IMG/VR virus record: IMGVR_UViG_3300037069_004336
Coordinates: 1 to 31,351 of that record
Length of the DNA stretch: 31,351 nucleotides
Origin: a virus
Direction: 5' to 3' (one strand)
The notes below the pieces were generated by a model. The model was given only the letters and a program-made list of their open reading frames with translations. It made no database searches and was not told the DNA's origin. This document shows, one piece after another, positions 16,484-22,237 of the stretch (the stretch's first letter is position 1; each line of letters begins with the position of its first letter). The position numbers and the translations under genes were made by a program.

Positions 16484-17176
16484 TTATTTATTAATAACTA
16501 AAGTTGTCCAAGTAGATGCATTTTTATATACATATTTTTGGTTGTTGTAATAAAAAACTGCATCGAAGTTTATTAGATATCTATAATATCCATTTGAGAT
16601 AGAAGACTCATACCAATAGTTAGAATTATTTGTTTTTCCTGCTTGATAATTGGCAAGTTGTCTTGCTTCTTTAATTGGATTAATTGTATCAAGACATACC
16701 TTTTCTTGGAAATTGATTACATAATCAGTTGCTTCAATATTCTCAACATTTCCATCTTCGTTATATACTTTCAATAAAGCTTTTGTTGTAGTAGATTCAA
16801 CTTCAACTTTAAATGTTTGATTATTGATTGAATCTGTTATATTTGTATGATAAGGATTTGCTTCATACACATTTTGTGACCAATCTGGAGATGTTGTTTT
16901 CTTTTTATCTTTTTGAAAAAGTGTTGTATTATTTACATCAAATACATATATTTCATAACCAGATTGTCTTGGTTGAGTTGCATATTTATATTGATCTAGT
17001 GGCCAGCAGTTTCCTATGTTATTTTTGTATAGGGTATCTGGACCATTAATTTCACATATTTGTCCTATTTGGTTTGATATTGAACCGTTATTTTGTGGTG
17101 TTGGGTCTTGCTCTTGTTTTTTGCAAGATGATAAAGAGATTAGAGCAATTGCGATTATTGTAAGCATTTTTTTCAT
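16484..17176 (-). CDS. Lipoprotein with its own promoter and terminator (moron candidate)
   Basis: 230 residues. The N-terminus is a bacterial lipoprotein signal: M-K-K, hydrophobic core, lipobox L-S-S-C with the lipidated cysteine at residue 18. It is followed by K-K-Q-E-Q-D, a charged stretch similar to the short surface-export signal described in Bacteroidota lipoproteins. The rest is beta-rich and Asn/Tyr-rich with W-Y-E-S-S-I-S near 188. No family is recognised. A TTTG-N20-TATCTTTGC promoter lies 40 bases upstream and a terminator 50 bases downstream. A host-type promoter on a single gene, unlike its neighbours, marks a moron, which might alter the host surface (for example superinfection exclusion). 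That function is inferred. Confidence 0.75.
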   Translation of the reverse strand: MKKMLTIIAIALISLSSCKKQEQDPTPQNNGSISNQIGQICEINGPDTLYKNNIGNCWPLDQYKYATQPRQSGYEIYVFDVNNTTLFQKDKKKTTSPDWSQNVYEANPYHTNITDSINNQTFKVEVESTTTKALLKVYNEDGNVENIEATDYVINFQEKVCLDTINPIKEARQLANYQAGKTNNSNYWYESSISNGYYRYLINFDAVFYYNNQKYVYKNASTWTTLVINK

Positions 17177-17216
17177 ATTGTTTTTGGTTTAAAATTGATT
17201 ATATGTATTTATACGG

Positions 17217-17248
17217 CAAAGATAGATAAAAGGTTTCACTTTTCCAAA
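17217..17248 (-). promoter_or_regulatory. Bacteroidota-type promoter of the lipoprotein gene
   Basis: On the minus strand TTTG (17248-17245), 20 bases, then TATCTTTG (17224-17217) followed by C. This matches the Bacteroidota consensus TTTG-N19..21-TAnnTTTGC. The start codon is 40 bases downstream, leaving a leader of about 33 bases. Confidence 0.8.
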
Positions 17249-17249
17249 T

Positions 17250-17603
17250 TTATTTTCGATATTGGTTTGCTTTTTTTGTTAACCATTCCTCTTTTTGTTT
17301 ATTCCACTGGAACATTGTAACAAGTCTTTTTGTTCGACGTTGCCACAGGTATTTATCCAATATCTTGATTACTTGTGGTTTAAAATCTTCTGGGTATTCG
17401 TTTATAAGAAGTGTGATCATCTTATTCTTTCCTTGGATCTCTTTTGTAATTTTTTCTGCTGGTTGCTTATAAATGGTGTTATATGATTTTGAGCATCGGA
17501 TTCCTAGTTCTATTAGATCAAAGGAGCTAAATGGAATACCTTTCATTAAAGGGGTTTCTTTGAGCTGATTAATAAATGATTCGAGTGTGAAGTGATTTTG
17601 CAT
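17250..17603 (-). CDS. Small unknown protein
   Basis: 117 residues and basic, mainly helical. It has no recognised motif. The C-terminal third is rich in Lys, Arg and Trp (L-W-Q-R-R-T-K-R near residue 86), which would suit nucleic-acid binding but proves nothing. It starts at the ATG at 17603, 35 bases after the previous gene, and its stop lies next to the lipoprotein promoter. It is part of a run of small genes between the replication-like gene and the lipoprotein. Confidence 0.6.
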   Translation of the reverse strand: MQNHFTLESFINQLKETPLMKGIPFSSFDLIELGIRCSKSYNTIYKQPAEKITKEIQGKNKMITLLINEYPEDFKPQVIKILDKYLWQRRTKRLVTMFQWNKQKEEWLTKKANQYRK

Positions 17604-17638
17604 ATTAGATTTTTTTGTTTATTATAAATATCTGTTTT

Positions 17639-18085
17639 TTAATATAAAGGCTTTATGGTCCTAATGAATCTTATTTGTTCATTGAACATTGGTTTATAAA
17701 TATGTCTATCCATAAATCCCAATCGTTCATAGGCAACAAACTGGATGCACATAAATTCACCACAGGGGGTTGGTGAGTACATTTTATGTACTTCTATTGT
17801 AACTCGATCATATTTTATTTTCAGTTGTCTGTATAAATCTGGGAATGCGAATTTTATAACATCAATTGGGTATTGTTCCATTTTTCCATAGAAGTTAACT
17901 GCATTTTCAATATAATAGGCTGATACCTGTTGTTCGTCTAATACATCTAGATTTTCTGTTATACATTGGTGGACATATTTGAATGGTTGGCCTATTAGAT
18001 GTGTAGGGAAGTTTTTTATCTTAAAAAAAGGCTTTCCTTTGTAATAAAATATCTCTTTTGAATAATATCCGTTTGTCCAGCTCAT
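17639..18085 (-). CDS. Small unknown protein
   Basis: 148 residues, basic, with many aromatic residues (W-T-N-G-Y-Y-S-K-E near the start, Y-I-E-N-A-V-N-F-Y near 80) and a Cys-Gly-Glu-Phe-Met-Cys pair at about 113. No family is recognised. Its ATG overlaps the stop of the 55-aa gene before it in an ATGA junction, so the two are translated together. Confidence 0.6.
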   Translation of the reverse strand: MSWTNGYYSKEIFYYKGKPFFKIKNFPTHLIGQPFKYVHQCITENLDVLDEQQVSAYYIENAVNFYGKMEQYPIDVIKFAFPDLYRQLKIKYDRVTIEVHKMYSPTPCGEFMCIQFVAYERLGFMDRHIYKPMFNEQIRFIRTIKPLY

Positions 18086-18249
18086 TTCAATATATTGTTT
18101 ATTTCTGCCAATGATTCATTTGGAGATATTGTTCCATTTGAGCGGTAGAATAGTTCAATGATATTTTTTATTCGCTGAATTTGCTGCTCTTTGGCAGCAA
18201 TTGTTTCAGCTTGTTTTTTTGTTACGATTAATAGTGGGTTTTGTTCCAT
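18082..18249 (-). CDS. Small 55-aa protein
   Basis: 55 codons plus stop. ATG at 18249, with an A-rich leader (A-A-A-C-A-A-A-A-A-A-C-A-A-T before the start), very similar to the leader of the lipoprotein gene. The peptide is helical and charged (K-K-Q-A-E-T-I-A-A-K-E-Q-Q-I-Q) and could be a coiled coil. The stop overlaps the next ATG. Nothing shows its function. Confidence 0.65.
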   Translation of the reverse strand: MEQNPLLIVTKKQAETIAAKEQQIQRIKNIIELFYRSNGTISPNESLAEINNILK

Positions 18250-18261
18250 ATTGTTTTTTGT

Positions 18262-18387
18262 TTAACGCTCGCCATTCGGCTCGCTTTGTTCCTTTTTTAA
18301 TAACTCTTCAAATGTAAAGTATTCAAATGGATTTATTTTAATTTCACAACCATAAAAGTTGCAAATGATAGATATATTTTTACCATT
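18262..18387 (-). other. 41-codon reading frame without a start codon (possible frameshifted small gene)
   Basis: The frame from 18387 to a TAA at 18262 reads as a sensible small protein (I-S-I-I-C-N-F-Y-G-C, then N-P-F-E-Y-F-T-F-E-E-L-L-K-K-E). It lacks ATG, GTG and TTG. An ATG at 18386-18384 lies one frame away and overlaps the previous gene's stop, as usual here. One extra A in the five-A run that follows would join this ATG to the frame. A sequencing or real deletion is the simplest explanation. Confidence 0.4.
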
Positions 18388-18592
18388 TATGTTTATTAAT
18401 TAATTTTGCAATATTTCTTAAGGTTTCTTTTAATTCTTCATTTTCTTTTTCAAGCAATTGATACCCTTCATATGAATTTTTAAGATATTTATCTTTGTAT
18501 TCGGCAGCTTGCTTCATATAAAAAGCAACTTCTTCTTGATATTTTTCTTCTGTTGATCTTTCTTGTGGTGTTCTGTTATCTCCTTTATCCAT
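18380..18592 (-). CDS. Small coiled-coil protein
   Basis: 70 residues, very charged, with long helical heptads (Y-Q-E-E-V-A-F-Y-M-K-Q-A, then E-K-E-N-E-E-L-K-E-T-L). It resembles a coiled-coil dimer. Starts at the ATG at 18592, with a 34-base gap to the gene before. No function can be named. Confidence 0.6.
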   Translation of the reverse strand: MDKGDNRTPQERSTEEKYQEEVAFYMKQAAEYKDKYLKNSYEGYQLLEKENEELKETLRNIAKLINKHKW

Positions 18593-18626
18593 TTTATTTG
18601 TTTTTTAAGTTTTAAAAGTTTTTTAA

Positions 18627-18926
18627 TTATTGGTATGTTTGTTGGTATGTTAACTGTGCGATATATTTGTCATTTAAAGTGTCATAAATTGAACTTAATT
18701 GTTTTTTGCAATCAAATGAAAGTACTAATGAGTATTCTTGTTTTATATCATCAACACAAATTTTAAATCCAGAATTATGTGTTTTAGATTCATATACTGA
18801 ATCTTTAATCAATTCAAGATATTTTTGAAAAGAAGAATCAAAACCAGTAAAATCTTTTTTAATAATTCTTTCTAGATCTGAACAATCTAAATTTTCTGTG
18901 GGTGCTTGGAGAATTGAATTGTTCAT
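18627..18926 (-). CDS. Small unknown protein
   Basis: 99 residues, mostly helical with a Tyr/Gln-rich end. No motif is recognised. Its ATG lies at the end of a 43-bp leader repeat shared with the next gene upstream (18922-18964 and 19204-19246), which overlaps the end of the 87-aa gene. The same leader at both suggests matched translation or regulation. Confidence 0.6.
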   Translation of the reverse strand: MNNSILQAPTENLDCSDLERIIKKDFTGFDSSFQKYLELIKDSVYESKTHNSGFKICVDDIKQEYSLVLSFDCKKQLSSIYDTLNDKYIAQLTYQQTYQ

Positions 18927-18964
18927 TTGTAAGTCTTTTTCGGTTTATTTATTGTTTTTATATA
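18922..18964. repeat. 43-bp leader repeat, copy A
   Basis: Matches 19204-19246 with one mismatch in 43 bases. Minus-strand reading gives an A-rich leader with AAACCGAAAA and ends in the start codon. This copy also encodes the last codons of the 87-aa gene. Confidence 0.85.
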
Positions 18965-19208
18965 TGTAATTAGTTCTTGCATCACATAATAACATTATAT
19001 TGTATTTTTCACCTGCACTAAAATATTGTGTTTGTAATCTTTCGTCAGCAAAATAAAATTCTAGTATATCTCCATATGATTGTTCAACTAAAGCTTGAAC
19101 ATCAGAACCATAATAATGTTTTCTGCGCCTAATTAGAAGGTGCAATAAATCAATAGGTTGATCTAATAATTCTAAAGCTTTATGGTATGTATTATGTGTC
19201 TTTTTCAT
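18945..19208 (-). CDS. Small unknown protein
   Basis: 87 residues. Helical N-terminus rich in His and Leu, with an R-R-R-K-H-Y-Y-G-S patch at 28-36, and a Y-N-I-M-L-L-C-D-A-R strand near the end. No family is recognised. The last codons are part of leader repeat copy A, so the downstream gene's leader was built into its 3' end. It probably forms an operon with the 99-aa gene. Confidence 0.6.
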   Translation of the reverse strand: MKKTHNTYHKALELLDQPIDLLHLLIRRRKHYYGSDVQALVEQSYGDILEFYFADERLQTQYFSAGEKYNIMLLCDARTNYIYKNNK

Positions 19209-19246
19209 TTGTAAGTCGTTTTCGGTTTATTTATTGTTTTTATATA
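19204..19246. repeat. 43-bp leader repeat, copy B
   Basis: Second copy of the leader repeat, here in the non-coding stretch in front of the 87-aa gene and ending in its start codon. The following bases match again after a 4-base gap. Confidence 0.85.
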
Positions 19247-19263
19247 AATATGTAACAATTTTA

Positions 19264-19271
19264 CAAAAGTA
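19264..19271 (-). promoter_or_regulatory. Partial promoter-like box in the early gene leader
   Basis: TACTTTTG on the minus strand matches the TAnnTTTG box, 56 bases before the 87-aa start. No TTTG lies at the right distance upstream, so the promoter is doubtful. A 12-base element GTACCAAAAAGT (19280-19291) and a 22-base element (19285-19306) shared with 27328-27349 lie just upstream. Confidence 0.35.
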
Positions 19272-19328
19272 CGAAATAAGTACCAAAAAGTAAAGAAAAG
19301 TGCAAAAAAGAATTATTTAATTTTAATT

Positions 19329-19679
19329 TTAAATTCTTCTAAATTGAGGTCTTCCTTCTTCTGAAATAGTTAATACAATTATTTGATTACCACCACAATT
19401 AATCCATTTTTCTTTATATAAACCAGCAAATTTAATATCATATATTCCATCAGCAATTTCATCTTGGACAAACTTTAATTTTCTTTCATACTTGTATAAA
19501 TAAGACATTTCATCGATTTCTTTTTTATTAATTTTATACAACTCATACCCAAAAATTGATGATTGATATTTTCTTGCTGCGAAATCATAAACCTGAACAG
19601 CTGATATTTGATCCAAGTTTTCTTTTAAGAATTCATTATCAAGCCATTGTATTTTGTAAGTTTCAATGTAATTAAGCAT
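19329..19679 (-). CDS. Small unknown protein
   Basis: 116 residues. Helical with a tyrosine-rich middle (Y-E-L-Y-K-I-N-K-K-E near 45) and a beta-rich C-terminus with a G-G-N-Q-I-I-V-L-T strand. No family is recognised. The ATG at 19679 overlaps the stop of the replication-like gene, so the two are translationally coupled and may share a role. Confidence 0.6.
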   Translation of the reverse strand: MLNYIETYKIQWLDNEFLKENLDQISAVQVYDFAARKYQSSIFGYELYKINKKEIDEMSYLYKYERKLKFVQDEIADGIYDIKFAGLYKEKWINCGGNQIIVLTISEEGRPQFRRI

Positions 19680-20601
19680 ATATATTTGATTTAAAGGATT
19701 TCAGTAATCGATCTTTTAGGTTCTGGTCCACCTGTTTGCATTTTTGTTCAACTCGTTGTTGTGTTTGCTTCACAGTTTCAATTGTTGGCTGTTTTGGTGA
19801 GTCTGGTACCACGATAACTTCTTGAACTGGTGTTGGTTCAATTTCTTTTGTGTATAGCTCCTGCTCTGCTTGAGCACGGTATTTTTGAATTGTTGTTTTA
19901 GATAAACTTGAATACAAGGCAATATTTCTTATTGTTGTTTTTTTGCCTTCTAATTCTAATTTTTTTATCGCTTCATTTATTGAATTGGAAATATTATTTG
20001 ATTTATAATCAAATTCTTCTTGTTGTCCAATAATTGACTTCAAGTATTTTTTTATTGTTAAATGACTCAAGCTTTTATCCAAATAAGAATCAATTACTTC
20101 TTTTACTTCTTTTGGAGTAATTTGATAAGTTTTATACTGAAGATGTTCCAACATTAAATCTACAGCCATTTGTATTGTTTGTGTTGATGATGCTTTTCTG
20201 AAAGAGTGAAAGCAATCAAGCTTTTCTCCAACCATCCAATTTATATTTGGATTGAACCAATAATATTTTTTGTTGGTTATTTCTTTTGGATTCAAAAAAG
20301 CTTTACGAACTGGAGCTTTAATCTCTTCAGAGTTGAATGGTTCTATTGCAAATCTTTCATTTATTTTTTCTGCCTCGAACAATAACTCTTCAAAAGTTAC
20401 ATCTTTGTTATTGAATTTTATTTCAGATAGAGTTGTATAAATGGCTGAAAATAAACCATTTCTTGGAATTTGTTTATATAAATACCATTTTACTCTTGTG
20501 TCTGCAAATGGCAAACCATTAGGTATATGAATAATTTTTTCTCCTTTTTTGAAAAGAGATGGGGAAATTTGGGTAAATCTGTTTAGATATCTTTTTTTCA
20601 T
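19672..20601 (-). CDS. Putative replication-initiator or DNA-binding protein
   Basis: 309 residues, basic, helical. Residues ~215-245 contain a helix-turn-helix-like segment (R-N-I-A-L-Y-S-S-L-S-K-T-T-I-Q-K-Y-R). Residues ~50-110 (F-S-A-I-Y-T-T-L, then T-F-E-E-L-L-F-E-A) and 140-190 look like winged-helix or primase C-terminal type helices. A Pro/Gln-rich linker and helical tail follow. Phage replication initiators such as O-like proteins have this plan, and the AT-rich, hairpin-bearing non-coding stretch upstream suits an origin. No catalytic motif is visible, so a transcription regulator is equally possible. Confidence 0.45.
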   Translation of the reverse strand: MKKRYLNRFTQISPSLFKKGEKIIHIPNGLPFADTRVKWYLYKQIPRNGLFSAIYTTLSEIKFNNKDVTFEELLFEAEKINERFAIEPFNSEEIKAPVRKAFLNPKEITNKKYYWFNPNINWMVGEKLDCFHSFRKASSTQTIQMAVDLMLEHLQYKTYQITPKEVKEVIDSYLDKSLSHLTIKKYLKSIIGQQEEFDYKSNNISNSINEAIKKLELEGKKTTIRNIALYSSLSKTTIQKYRAQAEQELYTKEIEPTPVQEVIVVPDSPKQPTIETVKQTQQRVEQKCKQVDQNLKDRLLKSFKSNIYA

Positions 20602-20707
20602 CGTAATTTATTTTGAGACTGGAATCCCGTTATTTCCTATATATAGGAGGAAATTTATAAAAGATAGGATTAATTCAAGAAAAAGTAAACATTTTATAAA
20701 AAAAATT

Positions 20708-20735
20708 GGGGAAATTGGTTCCAGCCATTTTCCCC
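20708..20735 (-). terminator. Hairpin with a T-tract in the leader of the replication-like gene
   Basis: GGGGAAATTGG (20708-20718) pairs with CCATTTTCCCC (20725-20735), one mismatch in 11, loop TTCCAG. On the minus strand a run of T follows two bases later. It lies about 107 bases upstream of the replication-like start, so it may act as an attenuator. Confidence 0.5.
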
Positions 20736-20860
20736 GAAAAGTCTATTATACGATGAAGAGCTAGACAAAGCTCATACATAAATAATCATTTTTATTGAAA
20801 AATCAAGGTTTTTGTGCAAAAAAGTGAAAAAATTTTTTTATATAATATATGGAAAAAACT

Positions 20861-20942
20861 TTTTGTACCATTTGAGTATATCATCTCCTTATAATAATAT
20901 TACGTAGTTAATAAGTAGTACATATACCGAAGTGGTACAAAA
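20861..20942. repeat. 21-bp inverted repeat around a 40-base centre
   Basis: Left arm 20861-20881 and right arm 20922-20942 are reverse complements with three mismatches in 21. The outer part TTTTGTACC / GGTACAAAA is perfect. It looks like a paired binding site for a phage regulator or initiator. GGTACAAA occurs again at 27371-27378, in front of the rightward operon. Confidence 0.7.
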
Positions 20943-21135
20943 TTTATGATTGAACCAGGATATATTTGTTTACCAGTTTTTTTCGACCCCAAAGTCGAGA
21001 AAAAAACAAAAGATGATTGAATTAATAAGAAATGGGTTTTAAACGACTTATAAGCCATTTGAATAAATAAACAGGTATTGAATCAATAAAAGAAAAATAA
21101 GTGTAGAGAATCGATCTAATAGATAAAAAAAGAGT

Positions 21136-21167
21136 GGTTCTTCCTCTTCCGTTGGGACGGAAGAACC
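21136..21167. terminator. Two-part hairpin flanked by T-tracts on both strands
   Basis: GGTTC (21136-21140) and TTCCGT (21147-21152) pair with ACGGAA (21157-21162) and GAACC (21163-21167), loop TGGG. TTTTAT follows on the plus strand; ACTC then seven T follow on the minus strand. Bidirectional terminator is likely. Confidence 0.6.
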
Positions 21168-21204
21168 TTTTATAATAAAAAATGCATTGCTGCGGCCATA
21201 AAAC

Positions 21205-21232
21205 AAAAAAGTCCCCGAATTAAATCAGGGAT
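21205..21232 (-). terminator. Terminator of the small transcript
   Basis: TCCCTGA pairs with TTCGGGGA (one G-U) on the minus strand and C then six T follow (21210-21205). It lies about 35 bases after the stop of the 23-codon ORF and ends a transcript of roughly 130 bases from the promoter at 21346-21377. Confidence 0.75.
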
Positions 21233-21265
21233 CTTCTAAATGCAAATGTCACAACTTCCTTTCAA

Positions 21266-21337
21266 TTACATTCTTTTCTCCCTCTTATTCTTCATAAGAA
21301 ATAGCAAAAGCAGCGATATGAATAAGAAATAGATCAT
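21266..21337 (-). CDS. 23-codon small membrane-peptide ORF
   Basis: ATG at 21337, stop TAA at 21268-21266. The peptide has one hydrophobic helix (I-Y-F-L-F-I-S-L-L-L-L-F-L) followed by a basic tail (K-N-K-R-E-K-R), the plan of small single-pass membrane peptides such as type I toxins or lysis peptides. An AGGA lies four bases before the ATG. A Bacteroidota promoter ends 8 bases upstream, so the mRNA leader is only a few bases long, which weakens the case for translation unless a few bases suffice. It follows the holin gene. If it is not translated, this is a small RNA of about 130 bases. Confidence 0.45.
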   Translation of the reverse strand: MIYFLFISLLLLFLMKNKREKRM

Positions 21338-21345
21338 TTGTCCTG

Positions 21346-21377
21346 CAAAGTTACAGGATCAATTATAAAAAACCAAA
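21346..21377 (-). promoter_or_regulatory. Bacteroidota-type promoter of the small transcript
   Basis: TTTG (21377-21374), 20 bases, TAACTTTG (21353-21346), then C. It has the same spacing as the lipoprotein promoter and matches the Bacteroidota consensus. The -7 box is framed by a TCCTG/CAGGA inverted pair. Confidence 0.8.
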
Positions 21378-21396
21378 CTTATTTCAAAAAAAAGAT

Positions 21397-21816
21397 TTAT
21401 TTTTTATCTTCTGGTTTGGTTAAGGAATCAATATTGCGTCTGAATGCATTTTTAAGAGCCGTCCACAGGTCCAAACCCAATAGGCGATTAATTGACTCAC
21501 TTATTGATTTGAATTCAACAATGGCGATCAAACCAAGTATTATGCGCACAAATCCAATTTCTTTCAACAAATACGTTTCACATAAAAAACCAGACAATAT
21601 GGCTGCATTATAAAGCAAGAACTTGCTTATTGATTGAGACATTTTTCTTGAAGTGATTGTTTCTTTCAATTTCCAGGACACATAGATGGCAACAAAAAAA
21701 TCAATTACAATCAACATACCAACAGCAATAAAAGCGGGAAATAAAGGTGTTAAAGCAATAACAACATAAATCCAACTCTTTTTCAAATACAACAAAATTG
21801 TTTCTTTAACTCCCAT
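21397..21816 (-). CDS. Holin
   Basis: 139 residues with three or four hydrophobic segments (about 15-30, 32-47, 66-85, 88-105), charged loops and a basic/acidic C-terminal tail ending P-E-D-K-K. The W-I-Y-V-V-I-A-L-T-P-L-F-P start and D-F-F-V-A-I-Y-V-S-W element resemble the phage holin 4 / toxin secretion-lysis holin group. Holins form lesions in the inner membrane that release or activate the lysin. The ATG follows the gpG-like stop by 2 bases, so it is the last gene of the packaging operon. No endolysin is recognised nearby. Confidence 0.75.
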   Translation of the reverse strand: MGVKETILLYLKKSWIYVVIALTPLFPAFIAVGMLIVIDFFVAIYVSWKLKETITSRKMSQSISKFLLYNAAILSGFLCETYLLKEIGFVRIILGLIAIVEFKSISESINRLLGLDLWTALKNAFRRNIDSLTKPEDKK

Positions 21817-21818
21817 AA

Positions 21819-22235
21819 CTACTTCAATCCCAAAAACTTAAACATCTCTTTATTTATTACATCCAGTATTATTTTATTTACTTCAGGTGAGTCATACAAC
21901 ATCTCACGTGCAGGAATATTTTCTGTACCAAATTGATGGAACTGTGCATAAGGTGTTTCGTTACTTATTATAAACCCCTTCAATGTGCTTTGCAAATGAA
22001 ATCCGCTCTTCATTCTTCCTGTGTCATACAGAAGTGGTTTATCATTTTTTTTGTTTTGTCTTTCAGCCCAGTTAACAAAAGCACCAGATTCATTTTCACT
22101 TCCTTCTTTTGTGAAATTTCTTAAGAAGTGCTTCAATACATTTTGACCTGCCTTCTTTGAAATCAAACTCAAAGTTGAATCAGATATCTTATTTGGAATC
22201 TTGAAGTCGAAGTTTATATTTTTCTTTATGGCCAT
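21819..22235 (-). CDS. Tail completion / virion morphogenesis protein (Mu gpG-like)
   Basis: 138 residues. The middle shows the family signature: L-L-Y-D-T-G-R-M-K-S-G-F near 71, then Y-A-Q-F-H-Q-F-G-T near 96, then I-P-A-R-E-M-L near 106. Phage virion morphogenesis proteins (Mu gpG, P2 gpS) join the tail to the head or finish the tail tip. The gene is coupled by 2-base gaps to the MuF-like gene and the holin gene. Placing it in the packaging block follows the Mu order portal, MuF, gpG. Confidence 0.8.
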   Translation of the reverse strand: MAIKKNINFDFKIPNKISDSTLSLISKKAGQNVLKHFLRNFTKEGSENESGAFVNWAERQNKKNDKPLLYDTGRMKSGFHLQSTLKGFIISNETPYAQFHQFGTENIPAREMLYDSPEVNKIILDVINKEMFKFLGLK

Positions 22236-22237
22236 AA

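Larger units (their letters stand above)
20602..21204. other. Non-coding control region, possible origin
   Basis: About 600 bases upstream of the replication-like gene with no convincing gene. It contains a 12-bp palindrome CCTATATATAGG (20637-20648), hairpins (20708-20735, 21030-21060), an AT-rich tract (20821-20850) and a large inverted repeat (20861-20942). A 24-codon plus-strand ORF (20946-21020) is too short to judge. Replication start or transcription control are the likely uses. Confidence 0.5.

Noticed and set aside
20797-20899. Leftward 30-codon ORF beginning ATGATATAC inside the inverted-repeat region
   Set aside because: AAGGAG lies directly against the ATG with no spacing, the sequence is Phe/Lys-rich AT noise and there is no promoter match.
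20946-21020. Plus-strand 24-codon ORF
   Set aside because: Reads sensibly but has no promoter upstream with correct spacing, and its end overlaps a hairpin; kept only as a remark.
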